NCBI GenBank assembly: GCA_019310865.1
Contig: JAFDDL010000066.1
Location: forward strand, 1 to 17,403
From: Deltaproteobacteria bacterium
GTDB lineage: Bacteria; Desulfobacterota; Desulfobacteria; Desulfobacterales; JAFDDL01
DNA length: 17,403 nt
Direction: 5' to 3'
Positions within the stretch are counted from its first letter, which is position 1. The number at the start of each line of letters is the position of its first letter. The translations under genes and the position numbers were made by a program. The notes under the pieces were generated by a model, which did not search any database, was not told the origin of the DNA, and worked only from the letters and a program-made list of their open reading frames with translations. Positions 1 to 7,820 of this stretch are shown piece by piece.

Positions 1-133
1 TGTCTGCGCTTATCTGCTCGATATCTGCGTTACGCGAAAAATTTTATCCTCGGAATATCAACCATATGCCTGTGGTAAAATTTTTCGCAAGCCTTGATCT
101 CAACCAAATTTGCCAATTTCTGGATGGACACTA
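1..133 (+). repeat. Inverted-repeat (MITE-like) element, copy A, truncated by window start
   Basis: This is the left-truncated copy of a dispersed palindromic element that is complete at 12694-12878. It contains the perfect inverted pair GCGAAAAATTTTA (34-46) and TAAAATTTTTCGC (76-88). It ends with the terminal sequence TGGATGGACACTA (121-133), which matches the right end of the 12.7-kb copy. Positions 16-54 and 55-106 each match that copy with one mismatch. It lacks the central 17-nt module of that copy. In its left arm (1-14) it carries 14 nt of the reverse complement of the other copy's right-arm module. No protein is encoded in it. It is probably non-autonomous and mobilised in trans, which is inference. 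Its last three bases are also the stop codon of glnS. Confidence 0.8.
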
Positions 134-1876
134 AATAGTACTCTTTTTCTGCCGTTTGGCTATTTTCGCCCAAGCATCCCGAAGGGTGACGGTCCGGTTG
201 AACACCAGGCCACCGGGGGCGCTGTCTTTTTCATCGGCACAGAAATACCCCAGTCGCTCAAATTGGCATCGGTGGCCCGGCGCCACATCGGCAAGACTGG
301 GCTCCAGCTTGCAGCCGGTCAGTATTTCCAGGGAATTCGGATTCAGGCCGTCCATAAGATTGGCACCACCACCGCCGGGATTTTCGATAGTGAACAGCCG
401 GTCGTACAATCGCACCTGCGCATCGACGGCATGTGCGGTCGATACCCAATGCATGGTTCCCTTAACCTTTCGACCGTCCTTGGACCATCCACCCCGGGTT
501 TCCGGATCGTATGTGCAGTGGATTTCACGAATCTCGCCAGTCGTTTCATCCTTGATGACATCGACGCAAGTGACATAATAGGCGTATCGGAGCCTGACTT
601 CGCGCCGGGGAGCGAGCCGGAAAAACTTTTTGGGCGGATCTTCCAGGAAATCATCCCGATCGATGTACAACTCCCGGGAAAAGGGTAGCTTTCTGGCGCC
701 CATCTCCGGTTTGTCCGGATGAAAGGGACCTTCCAATTCTTCGGTTTGATCCTCGGGGTAATTGACGATGACCACCTTCAAGGGGCGCAGCACCGCCAGC
801 ACCCGTGGGGAATGTTCATTGAGATTTTCCCGAACGCTGTGCTCCAGCAGGGCCACATCCACCATAGAATCGCGTTTCGCGACACCGATGCGGTCACAAA
901 AATTGCGAATCGCTGCGGATGAATACCCCCGCCGCCGAAGTCCCGAAATGGTCGGTAGCCTGGGATCGTCCCAGCCGTTAACCGCACCGCTTTGAACCAC
1001 TTGGATCAGTTTTCGTTTACTCAAAATCGTGTAGCTCAGATTCAGTCGTGAAAACTCGATTTGCTGGGGGTGAGTGGTAACCGGCAGATTGTCGAGTACC
1101 CAGTCATACAAGGGGCGGTGATCTTCAAATTCCAGGGAGCAAAGCGAGTGGGTGATTCCCTCGATGGAATCCGACAGACAATGCGTAAAGTCATACAAAG
1201 GGTAGATGCACCAGGCATCTCCGGTACGATGATGTGTCGCGCGCCGAATGCGATAGATTACCGGGTCGCGCATGTTAAGGTTCCCGGAAGACATGTCGAT
1301 TTTTGCGCGCAATACATGGGTGCCGTCTTCAAATTCTCCGGCGCGCATTTTTTCAAACAGATCAAGGTTCTCCTGGACCGAACGGTTGCGGTACGGACTA
1401 TCCTTACCGGGTTCGGTCAAGGTGCCGCGATACGCTCGCATTTGTGAATCGTTCAGGCTGCAAACATATGCTTTTCCCTGCTTGATTAGTGCCACCGCAT
1501 ATTGATAGAGTTGTTCGAAGTAATCGGAAGCAAAATAGAGTCGCTCCTGCCAATCGTATCCGAGCCAGAGAACGTCCGTTTTGATCGCTTCGACATATGC
1601 CACATTTTCCTTCAGGGGATTGGTGTCATCGAACCTGAGGTTACAGGTGCCGCCAAACTCTGCTGCAATACCGAAATTGAGGCAAATCGACTTGGCGTGT
1701 CCAATGTGAAGATACCCGTTGGGTTCGGGTGGGAAACGGGTGGATACCCGGTGGTCGAATTTACCGGTTCGGTTGTCTTCTTCAATGATGTTTCGAATAA
1801 AGTTTGGCGGTGTTTTGGATGCGTTTTCCGCGGCGTTTGACTTTGATTGTGTTTCGGGTGTCTTTTTAGCTGTCAT
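131..1876 (-). CDS. glnS: Glutaminyl-tRNA synthetase
   Basis: This enzyme charges tRNA-Gln with glutamine in the cytoplasm, as a class I aminoacyl-tRNA synthetase. The 581-residue product is slightly longer than E. coli GlnRS (about 554). It opens with a polar ~40-residue extension. It then shows the nucleotide-binding sequence [13 protein letters not shown] with HIGH at residues 57-60, FDDTNP near 82-87, and the second ATP signature as ILSKRK near 284-289 (KMSKS equivalent, Leu for the usual Met). EDHRPLYDW near 251-259 is also typical. The anticodon-binding beta-barrel region follows to the C-terminus. The stop codon is TAG at 131-133, and this TAG is the terminal triplet of repeat copy A, so the C-terminus was probably set by an insertion. 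The Shine-Dalgarno sequence at the chosen ATG is weak; a start slightly downstream would only shorten the polar extension. Confidence 0.95.
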   Translation of the reverse strand: MTAKKTPETQSKSNAAENASKTPPNFIRNIIEEDNRTGKFDHRVSTRFPPEPNGYLHIGHAKSICLNFGIAAEFGGTCNLRFDDTNPLKENVAYVEAIKTDVLWLGYDWQERLYFASDYFEQLYQYAVALIKQGKAYVCSLNDSQMRAYRGTLTEPGKDSPYRNRSVQENLDLFEKMRAGEFEDGTHVLRAKIDMSSGNLNMRDPVIYRIRRATHHRTGDAWCIYPLYDFTHCLSDSIEGITHSLCSLEFEDHRPLYDWVLDNLPVTTHPQQIEFSRLNLSYTILSKRKLIQVVQSGAVNGWDDPRLPTISGLRRRGYSSAAIRNFCDRIGVAKRDSMVDVALLEHSVRENLNEHSPRVLAVLRPLKVVIVNYPEDQTEELEGPFHPDKPEMGARKLPFSRELYIDRDDFLEDPPKKFFRLAPRREVRLRYAYYVTCVDVIKDETTGEIREIHCTYDPETRGGWSKDGRKVKGTMHWVSTAHAVDAQVRLYDRLFTIENPGGGGANLMDGLNPNSLEILTGCKLEPSLADVAPGHRCQFERLGYFCADEKDSAPGGLVFNRTVTLRDAWAKIAKRQKKSTI

Positions 1877-1944
1877 AATAATCGATAGTCCGTTGTTGGG
1901 ATTCGATTCAGGTGGGTAACATAAAAGGTGCAGGAATGCAAATT

Positions 1945-1976
1945 CTAAGGGTTCGTTTTCCTTCGCGAGCCCTAAG
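1945..1976. other. Hairpin overlapping the 3' end of the MEMO gene
   Basis: CTAAGGGTTCG (1945-1955) can pair with CGAGCCCTAAG (1966-1976). The 11-bp stem has one mismatch and one G-U pair, with a 10-nt loop. It covers the stop codon of the MEMO-family gene and lies in the gap before glnS on the minus strand. No T-run follows the stem on either strand, so it is not a canonical intrinsic terminator. It could still attenuate readthrough into glnS or protect the transcript end. Confidence 0.35.
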
Positions 1977-2826
1977 AAAAAACGATTCCCACGTACCCCA
2001 CGAGGCTGTCCCCCGGGCTTTTGTCATAGCTGGTGGCATAGGCCACCGTACGACTGGTTTCGGCGCCCAGTGATTGGGCGACAGCGATGGCCGATGCAGC
2101 CGCACCCGCGCAGCAGGCATTGTTATTGGCAGCCGCGTTGGTTAATACCTTTTCCGGATCCATTGCCAGTATGGCGTCGATAACTTGCCGATCGTTTTTA
2201 TCCCGGACCCAATCCACCGCTGACGATCCGGTCCCTTTGGGCATAAATCCATAGTTTCTTCCGTAATGGGTTAGATCAGTGGAACCGATGACCCTGACCT
2301 GCAGTCCGAGCCGTGTGGCGGCATCCGCCGCTGATTTTGCCAGCTCGATCGACGAATGGTCCGGTGGAACACCGATGGGGACAATTTTTACTGAGTTGAA
2401 AAAGTATTTGATGAATGGCAGCTGCAGTTCAATAGTATTGTCGGATTTAAACTCAGTCGTGGTTTCCACCTGAAACGCGAAGCGTTTGGTCAATTCTCGG
2501 GCCAGATCCGAATCGATGACAAGGTCTCCGAACGGTGTTTCCCAAGCACCATTGGTCATAATATAATTGGGCGATCCCGATGCCAGGTGCATACCGAATA
2601 TCAGGATGACATCCGGTGGTGGTTTCAGTGCCAGTCGGCGGATGACCTGACAGGCGATGGCGCCGGAATAAAACCACCCGGCGTGGGGTACGATTCCACC
2701 GATACACGCATTTTCATCCGTCCCAAAGTGGCTGTCCTCTTTTAGAAATTTGTTGATTTCCCACTCACATGATGTGGCGTCCGCCGGATACCAGCTGCCG
2801 GCGAAAAGGGTTTTTCGGATATGCAT
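1972..2826 (-). CDS. amrB: MEMO-family protein (AmmeMemoRadiSam system protein B)
   Basis: The 284-residue product belongs to the MEMO/AmmB family, related to class III extradiol dioxygenases; its bacterial function is not firmly known. The family's metal-ligand pattern is visible: His48 in PHAGWFYSG, His80 in IFGMH, His187 in STDLTHYG, and a Cys at 238/239 in NACCAG. These correspond to the metal-ligand positions of human MEMO1 (His49, His81, Cys244) at nearly the same spacing. The motif NTIELQLPF near 130-138 is also typical. Start: AGGAGG lies 6 nt before the ATG, so the start is well supported. The usual partners of the AmmeMemoRadiSam system (AMMECR1-like protein and radical SAM enzyme) are not in this window. 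A promoter is proposed at 2876-2904. The gene is divergent from nifU. The gene symbol follows family naming and is less certain than the family call. Confidence 0.9.
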   Translation of the reverse strand: MHIRKTLFAGSWYPADATSCEWEINKFLKEDSHFGTDENACIGGIVPHAGWFYSGAIACQVIRRLALKPPPDVILIFGMHLASGSPNYIMTNGAWETPFGDLVIDSDLARELTKRFAFQVETTTEFKSDNTIELQLPFIKYFFNSVKIVPIGVPPDHSSIELAKSAADAATRLGLQVRVIGSTDLTHYGRNYGFMPKGTGSSAVDWVRDKNDRQVIDAILAMDPEKVLTNAAANNNACCAGAAASAIAVAQSLGAETSRTVAYATSYDKSPGDSLVGYVGIVFS

Positions 2827-2875
2827 GGGATGCCTCCTGATTTGAAATGCATGGCGCGAAACGCGTAAGATCTAT

Positions 2876-2904
2876 ATTATATGTGCCCTTGGGGTGAAAA
2901 ACAA
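2876..2904 (-). promoter_or_regulatory. Candidate sigma-70 promoter for the MEMO gene
   Basis: On the minus strand a perfect -10 hexamer TATAAT (2881-2876) is preceded, after exactly 17 nt, by TTGTTT (2904-2899), which matches TTGACA at three of six positions. The predicted transcript starts near 2869, about 43 nt before the ATG at 2826. The AGGAGG ribosome binding site lies in between. Confidence 0.5.
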
Positions 2905-2910
2905 TATTAA

Positions 2911-2946
2911 TTCGTGCACGTATACGTTCACGGGCACGTGAACGAA
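2911..2946. other. Dense palindromic region between the divergent MEMO and nifU genes
   Basis: Three overlapping symmetrical elements occur within 36 bp. ACGTATACGT (2918-2927) is a perfect palindrome. CGTTCACG (2925-2932) pairs perfectly with CGTGAACG (2937-2944) across a 4-nt loop. The outer 11-mers TTCGTGCACGT (2911-2921) and ACGTGAACGAA (2936-2946) are inverted with one mismatch. The region lies upstream of both proposed promoters. It could be an operator for a dimeric regulator or a small dispersed palindromic repeat; the sequence alone does not decide. The rest of the 333-bp gap (2827-3159) holds the two candidate promoters, the ribosome binding sites, and otherwise AT-rich DNA with no gene I can support. 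Confidence 0.5.
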
Positions 2947-3004
2947 ATGCGTGATGGTGATTTTGCACATTTAAGAATTCTAAGAGCACGCCCGGATGCA
3001 AACC

Positions 3005-3032
3005 TTGATACCAAATATGCGAATAATATTTT
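3005..3032 (+). promoter_or_regulatory. Candidate sigma-70 promoter for nifU-nifS-ferritin
   Basis: TTGATA (3005-3010, five of six consensus positions) is followed after 16 nt by TATTTT (3027-3032, four of six). The predicted start is near 3039, leaving a leader of about 120 nt before nifU. I see no convincing IscR-type operator. The hexamers are in an AT-rich stretch, so chance matches are possible. Confidence 0.35.
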
Positions 3033-3159
3033 ATAAACAGTAAAGTTAGATGAACAAGAGTCTTTTTTTTCATCATTCCATGCTTACAATGGTATTTAGG
3101 AGTTTTTTTAACCACTACCATTTCGCCCAGCCTGCCGGCCGGGATGACAAGGAGGCGAT

Positions 3160-3987
3160 ATGTGGGAATATACAGATAAAGTCAAAGAGCATTTTCTAAC
3201 ACCGAGAAATGTCGGTGAAATCGACAACCCGGATGCCGTGGGTGAAGTGGGATCCATGGCGTGCGGCGATGCCTTGAAACTGACGCTTAAACTCGATGAG
3301 AATGAACGGATCATCGATGCCAAATTTCAAACATTTGGATGCGCCAGCGCCATTGCATCCTCGTCGGCCCTGACGGAAATGATTATTGGTAAATCACTGC
3401 AAGAGGCTGAAGAAATTACAAATGATAGTATTGCCGACTTCCTCGGAGGGCTTCCCAAAGAAAAAATGCATTGTTCGGTCATGGGGCAAAACGCATTAGA
3501 AAAAGCCATTTCATGTTACCGGGGAGAGGCCGACAAAAAACCGGAAGGCAATATTGTGTGCGAATGTTTCGGTGTAACCGACCTTGAAATTGAACGGGCG
3601 GTTGAGGAAAATCACCTGACCGACATCGAATCGGTCACCAACTACGTCAAAGCCGGTGGCGGCTGCGAAAACTGCCACGAATCGATACAGGAAATCATTG
3701 ATCGCTTTACAAAAAATGAGCGGACCCAGAAAAAAGAGCCGCCCAAAATGACCAATATTCAAAAAATTAAACGCATTGAAGATACCTTGCGACGGGAAAT
3801 TAAACCGATGCTGGCGTTGGATGGCGGGGATATCGAACTGGTGGATGTTGATGGCAGCAGGGTTTTTGTGAAAATGTGCGGCACCTGCGCTGCATGCAGC
3901 AAGTCGCAGATCACCTTGAAAAATTATGTGGAATCGAAACTTCGCGAGTTGGTGAGCCCCGAATTGATTGTGGAGGAGGTGACCTGA
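3160..3987 (+). CDS. nifU: Fe-S cluster assembly scaffold NifU (three domains)
   Basis: This is a cytoplasmic scaffold on which Fe-S clusters are assembled from sulfur delivered by NifS. All three classic domains are present in 275 residues. The N-terminal IscU-like domain has Cys35 (MACGDA), Cys61 (FGCASA) and Cys105 (MHCSVM). The central BFD-like [2Fe-2S] domain has CECFG (Cys134, Cys136) and CENC (Cys169, Cys172). The C-terminal Nfu-type domain has a CGTCAAC motif (Cys240, 243, 246). Length and Cys spacing fit full-length NifU rather than single-domain IscU. The start is well supported by AAGGAGG a few bases upstream of the ATG. The TGA stop shares its final A with the ATG of nifS (TGATG), so the two are translationally coupled. 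In anaerobes without nitrogenase this pair often serves general Fe-S assembly; no nitrogenase gene is in the window, so a nitrogen-fixation role is not implied. Confidence 0.96.
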   Translation: MWEYTDKVKEHFLTPRNVGEIDNPDAVGEVGSMACGDALKLTLKLDENERIIDAKFQTFGCASAIASSSALTEMIIGKSLQEAEEITNDSIADFLGGLPKEKMHCSVMGQNALEKAISCYRGEADKKPEGNIVCECFGVTDLEIERAVEENHLTDIESVTNYVKAGGGCENCHESIQEIIDRFTKNERTQKKEPPKMTNIQKIKRIEDTLRREIKPMLALDGGDIELVDVDGSRVFVKMCGTCAACSKSQITLKNYVESKLRELVSPELIVEEVT

Positions 3988-5156
3988 TGACCGTCATCTA
4001 TTTGGACAACAACGCCACAACCCGTGTGGCGCCTGAGGTAGTGGAAGCGATGCTCCCCTTTTTCTCGGATTATTACGGCAATCCGTCGAGCATGCATAGC
4101 TTTGGCGGCCAGGTTGGCAGTAAAATCAAGGAGGCAAGAGAGCAGTTGGCGCATTTGATCGGCGCACAGCCCGAGGAAATCATATTCACAAGCTGCGGCA
4201 CCGAGAGCGACAGCACCGCCATACAAGCGGCCATTGCCGCCAATCCGGAAAAAAGACAGATTATCACAACCCGTGTGGAGCATCCGGCGGTTAAAAACCT
4301 CTTTGAGCATCTGTCCCACAGAGGATACCGGGTGACATTCGTTCCGGTGGACAGCAAGGGCCGCCTCGATCTTGATTACCTATACGATCGGTTGACGGAC
4401 GATACCGCTCTTGTGAGCGTCATGTGGGCCAACAATGAAACCGGGGTGATTTATCCCATTGAGGAAATATCCGCCCGGGTTCGGAACCGCGGGATCCTGT
4501 TTCACACAGATGCTGTTCAGGCGGTGGGAAAGATCCCCATCGATTTGAGCGACACCCCCATTGACATGTTGTCCCTTTCCGGTCACAAGCTGCATGCGCC
4601 CAAGGGTGTGGGGGCATTGTATGTCCGGCGCGGGACGAAGTTTGCACCGTTTATGCTTGGCGGTCACCAGGAACGGGGGCGCCGGGGCGGCACGGAAAAT
4701 GTATCCGCCATTATCGGCCTGGGGCGTGCATGCCGGTTGGCCAAAGAACATCTTGCGCATGACATGAAACGGGTTCGGGCGCTTCGCGACAAGCTTGAAA
4801 CATCGCTGCTGGCGAGTACCCCCAGCAGCATGGTTAATGGGGATGCGGAAAACCGGCTGCCAAATACCACCAACATATCCTTTGAGTTCATCGAGGGCGA
4901 GTCGATACTCTTAATGATGAATGAGCTCAAGATCTGTGCCTCATCCGGCTCTGCCTGTACGTCGGGCTCGTTGGAGCCTTCCCACGTGCTTCGCGCCATG
5001 GGCGTTCCCTTTACGGCGGCCCATGGATCAATCCGATTCAGCCTCAGTGTTTATAATCGAGAGACGGAGATTGACACAGTCATCGAGAAACTGCCACCGA
5101 TCATCGAACGGTTGCGAGCGCTTTCTCCATTTTGGAAAGAGGCGGAAAGCAACTGA
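3987..5156 (+). CDS. nifS: Cysteine desulfurase NifS
   Basis: This PLP-dependent enzyme removes sulfur from L-cysteine, giving alanine and a persulfide that feeds NifU. The 389-residue product begins MTVIYLDNNATT, the usual class V aminotransferase start. It has His99 (RVEHP), NNETG near 149-153, HTDAVQ (Asp175, Gln178), the PLP lysine Lys201 in SGHKLHAPKG, and the persulfide-forming Cys324 in SSGSACTSG. The compact active-site loop is that of group I (NifS/IscS) enzymes. An in-frame ATG at 3876 would add 37 residues but lies inside nifU. The start at 3987 has GGAGGAGGTG just upstream and matches the family N-terminus. Coupling to nifU by TGATG indicates matched production. Confidence 0.97.
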   Translation: MTVIYLDNNATTRVAPEVVEAMLPFFSDYYGNPSSMHSFGGQVGSKIKEAREQLAHLIGAQPEEIIFTSCGTESDSTAIQAAIAANPEKRQIITTRVEHPAVKNLFEHLSHRGYRVTFVPVDSKGRLDLDYLYDRLTDDTALVSVMWANNETGVIYPIEEISARVRNRGILFHTDAVQAVGKIPIDLSDTPIDMLSLSGHKLHAPKGVGALYVRRGTKFAPFMLGGHQERGRRGGTENVSAIIGLGRACRLAKEHLAHDMKRVRALRDKLETSLLASTPSSMVNGDAENRLPNTTNISFEFIEGESILLMMNELKICASSGSACTSGSLEPSHVLRAMGVPFTAAHGSIRFSLSVYNRETEIDTVIEKLPPIIERLRALSPFWKEAESN

Positions 5157-5194
5157 CAACCAACTTTAATAACGCTAACGAAAGGAAACAAGCC

Positions 5195-5725
5195 ATGATC
5201 AGCGAACGACTCAACCAGGCTATCAACGATCAAATCAAGAACGAACTGGAGTCCTATTATATCTACCTGTCCATGTCGGCGTATTTTCATTCCATCAGCC
5301 TCGATGGGATGGGGCATTGGATGCGCTGCCAAGCCCATGAAGAGACCATTCATGCCATGAAGTTCTTTCAGCACCTTATCGATCGGGGCGGCAAGGTTGT
5401 TCTTCAAGATCTGCGGCAGCTTAAAACAGAGTGGTCTTCTCCTCTGGAGGCTTTCAATGATGCCCTGGAACATGAAAGATTTATCAGCGGTAAAATAAAT
5501 GAACTGACAACCGTTGCGCGGGAGGAGAAAGATTACGCTTCCGAACCGACTCTGGCCTGGTTTTCGGAAGAACAGATCGAAGAAGAAGCCTCAACGGGCA
5601 AAATTGCAGACGAATTGGAAATGGTGGGGGAGAATAAACCCGGTCTCCTGATGATCGACCGGGAATTGGCGCAGCGTCCCTTTCCGGCCGGATCGCCATT
5701 TGAGCCACCCACAGAAGGTGACTAG
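5195..5725 (+). CDS. ftnA: Ferritin (non-haem, FtnA type)
   Basis: This iron-storage protein would form a 24-subunit shell that oxidises Fe(II) and deposits ferric mineral. The 176-residue product carries the full ferroxidase set at the same numbers as E. coli FtnA: Glu17 (NELESYYIYL), Tyr24, Glu50 and His53 (AHEETIHAMKFF), Glu94 (EHERF), Glu126-Gln127 and Glu130 (SEEQIEEE). No Met haem ligand pattern of bacterioferritin is evident. The in-frame ATG 21 codons earlier is rejected: AAAGGA lies just before 5195 and the family starts MISxxLxxxIN. The gene follows nifS by 38 nt and is very likely co-transcribed, linking iron storage to Fe-S assembly. Its TAG stop overlaps the tyrA stop codon on the other strand. 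Confidence 0.95.
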   Translation: MISERLNQAINDQIKNELESYYIYLSMSAYFHSISLDGMGHWMRCQAHEETIHAMKFFQHLIDRGGKVVLQDLRQLKTEWSSPLEAFNDALEHERFISGKINELTTVAREEKDYASEPTLAWFSEEQIEEEASTGKIADELEMVGENKPGLLMIDRELAQRPFPAGSPFEPPTEGD

Positions 5726-6891
5726 AATCTTTCTATTAACTTATCTATCAAAAAGGTGCTCTCACGAATGGCCTGATCGCCAAAGGGTCCAAACCAGTCG
5801 GCAATTTGCTGAAACTGGGAATTGAAACTCTCCTTGTCGTTTTTTTCCAGCATTTCCAGGTTTTCTTTCAGGCTGGTCAAATACTCTTTGAGAAGCGTTC
5901 GGCGTTGTTCCGAGGCGAATATAATCTCCGAGTAGAGCAAAGAGTCCTGGGCGAACAGGCGGCCGACCATACCGAGCTCCAGGCGATAAATGGGGCTTGA
6001 GAACTCGAGGGTTCGGGGCAGATTCACCTGCTTGCGCCATAAAAATTTTCCAAATGAAAAGGTGGCAAAATGGCGTAGTGCCTGGACAATGGCCATCACC
6101 TCGTCGTGTTCCACCGGATCGGTTTCCACCAGAACGGTGCCCCAAGCGCTGAACTGATCGACGATCCATTGGCATGCCGTGTGGTTTCGGCCGGGCGTGA
6201 CGGCCACGATTTGTTTGTCCATGGTCGATGTGGTGGGCCCGAATAGGGGATGTAATCCCACAACCGGCCCGGAATGCGCAGCCATCATGGCTGCCATGGG
6301 ATCGGCCTTGACACTGGTCAGGTCTGTTAAAACGCAATCCTGGGGCAGGTGCGGCGCAATGCGGTGAACAACGTCTCCGGTGACATCGATGGGAACTGAG
6401 ATAATGGCCGCATCGATACCATCGCACAGGGATTTGATCCGGGGCCAATCTTTGCTGCCCATGCTTCGAACCGAATACCCCGCCTCGGCAAACCATTGGT
6501 GTAAATATTTACCCATACCCCGCGTGCCGCCCACAATGAGTACGGTGGCATCGGCTTTAACGCCTTTTCGAGCGATTCGAGCGGTTTGCTCTACCCGGGA
6601 CTGGCGTAAGATGCATCGGTACAGTTCTTCGATGAAGTCGGGGTTCAGGCCGGCCGATGCGCCCTGGCTGCGGCGATCGGATATCAGGTCTTCCTCACGG
6701 GCTGGGTGGTGAACCGGTAGCCGGTGGGCTTTTTTCAGCACCACAACCTGATTGACCTCGGTCTGGCGCCGGACCAACAAAGAAACGATTTTTTTATCGA
6801 TTTCATCGATATTATTGCGAAGCGCCGCCAGGTTTTCAGCAGCCGGCTCGGGCAAGCCCCTTACGACCTTTTTCGAACGATCTTTATCCAT
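5722..6891 (-). CDS. tyrA: Bifunctional chorismate mutase / prephenate dehydrogenase (T-protein)
   Basis: This cytoplasmic enzyme of tyrosine biosynthesis converts chorismate to prephenate and then oxidises it to 4-hydroxyphenylpyruvate. It has 389 residues against 373 in E. coli TyrA. Residues ~20-105 are the helical AroQ chorismate mutase domain (LRNNIDEIDKKIVSLLVRR). A Rossmann fold follows with VGGTRGMGKYL near 120-130. The dehydrogenase signature GLHPLFGP contains His214, the likely catalytic His. The helical C-terminal half has QALRHFATF, SSPIYRLELGMVGRLFAQD and WFG, close to the E. coli type. The Shine-Dalgarno sequence is weak (GGGA about 8 nt before the ATG). It is the last gene of the minus-strand run, 55 nt after the Nudix gene. 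Its stop codon overlaps that of the convergent ferritin gene within CTAG, leaving no space for a normal terminator. Confidence 0.95.
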   Translation of the reverse strand: MDKDRSKKVVRGLPEPAAENLAALRNNIDEIDKKIVSLLVRRQTEVNQVVVLKKAHRLPVHHPAREEDLISDRRSQGASAGLNPDFIEELYRCILRQSRVEQTARIARKGVKADATVLIVGGTRGMGKYLHQWFAEAGYSVRSMGSKDWPRIKSLCDGIDAAIISVPIDVTGDVVHRIAPHLPQDCVLTDLTSVKADPMAAMMAAHSGPVVGLHPLFGPTTSTMDKQIVAVTPGRNHTACQWIVDQFSAWGTVLVETDPVEHDEVMAIVQALRHFATFSFGKFLWRKQVNLPRTLEFSSPIYRLELGMVGRLFAQDSLLYSEIIFASEQRRTLLKEYLTSLKENLEMLEKNDKESFNSQFQQIADWFGPFGDQAIRESTFLIDKLIERF

Positions 6892-6946
6892 TTAAAAGAT
6901 CCCGGGTTTTGTTAGGGTGTTCAAATTCTGTGAACGGATCTGCCTA

Positions 6947-7798
6947 TCACGTTTTCCCCTCTTTTGGCAACTGGGACCCGGTCAGGTAAGTGCTTCCCAG
7001 CCGGCCGGTAACCACGGGCAGGTTCGACGGGTCCGGTGCCCGGTAATTGAATACGGTTTCCAAAAAATCCATGACCATCCGATAGGTCGCGCCCCAAAGC
7101 AGATCCGTACCTTGCCGGTTTGGGTACAGAAAGCAAGGAAACTCCTGAAAACCGGCGTTTTCCAGATGCGTCTTGCCGGGCGAGGCGTTTTCGAGCCGGT
7201 AGCATCCGTAATATTCGGTTTTGAAGAAGGATGTCAGCGGAATGTAGACTAGCTTTTCAACTTCCCAGTTGAGCACGAATTTTTTTTGGCGATGAATCCA
7301 GCCGGCCATGGGATAGATAACGCGATGGAACATGACCAGCTGTTGGGGGGGAAGGGGGCCGAGAAAGGTCACCCACAGCGGATTCAGGCGCATCTCTTCA
7401 AAACTTTCCCGAAGACTGGTTGCCAGCATGAGTGACAGATGCCCCGCCGCCCGCGGCGAATGCCGGCGCTGTTGCTGCCAATGGGGCCACCGGTGCAGGG
7501 GAAAACCGGGCAAGCTCAGAATCTTTGCCAGCAGCCGATCCAGATTCGGTGTGGTGCCACCTCCGGGGAAACACAGGTCACCGGCCTGGCGAACCCGCTC
7601 GGAACGCTTGTTGAAAATCAAACACGGTTCCAAGGACTGCCCGCTGGATGCCTGGTGCATGCCCAACAGAAAGAGAACCGATGCCTGATAGGTATCCTTC
7701 GAAGGAATCGCTTGCTCACCGGTAAAACCCCGGGCGTCCATCATGAGCATTTTGGATATGTGGGTTCGCAACCGATCCGGTTTCAAGATACCATTCAT
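6947..7798 (-). CDS. Nudix hydrolase, CoA-pyrophosphatase-like, with insertion in the Nudix region
   Basis: The 283-residue protein resembles the NudL/CoaPPase branch of Nudix hydrolases, which split CoA or related dinucleotide pyrophosphates with divalent metal. The branch signature is visible as KRSERVRQAGDLCFPGGG (residues 64-81), and the catalytic core as RESFEE (130-135) with Glu131, Glu134 and Glu135. In a standard Nudix box (GX5EX7REUXEEXGU) the first Glu lies eight residues before the Arg; here that position is Ser, and Arg replaces the late Gly. About 50 residues separate FPGG from RESFEE, with a basic, Gln- and His-rich stretch, longer than in typical members. The metal-binding glutamates are kept, so activity is plausible but the substrate is uncertain. 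The Shine-Dalgarno sequence is weak. The gene starts 22 nt after the HD-domain gene and is probably translated from the same mRNA. Confidence 0.8.
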   Translation of the reverse strand: MNGILKPDRLRTHISKMLMMDARGFTGEQAIPSKDTYQASVLFLLGMHQASSGQSLEPCLIFNKRSERVRQAGDLCFPGGGTTPNLDRLLAKILSLPGFPLHRWPHWQQQRRHSPRAAGHLSLMLATSLRESFEEMRLNPLWVTFLGPLPPQQLVMFHRVIYPMAGWIHRQKKFVLNWEVEKLVYIPLTSFFKTEYYGCYRLENASPGKTHLENAGFQEFPCFLYPNRQGTDLLWGATYRMVMDFLETVFNYRAPDPSNLPVVTGRLGSTYLTGSQLPKEGKT

Positions 7799-7820
7799 AT
7801 GTTATGGTTTCCAATCCGGT

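Noticed and set aside
2765..3121. 118-codon minus-strand frame across the MEMO/nifU gap
   Set aside because: It overlaps the well-supported MEMO start in another frame, has no family features, and crosses the palindromic region and both promoter candidates.
3876..3986. Longer nifS start inside nifU
   Set aside because: The extra residues are a frame-shifted reading of the NifU Nfu domain, while the ATG at 3987 has a strong ribosome binding site and the family N-terminus.
6912..6945. GTTCA/TGAAC hairpin between the Nudix gene and tyrA as a terminator
   Set aside because: The stem is only 5 bp, with no T-run; genes on both sides look co-transcribed.
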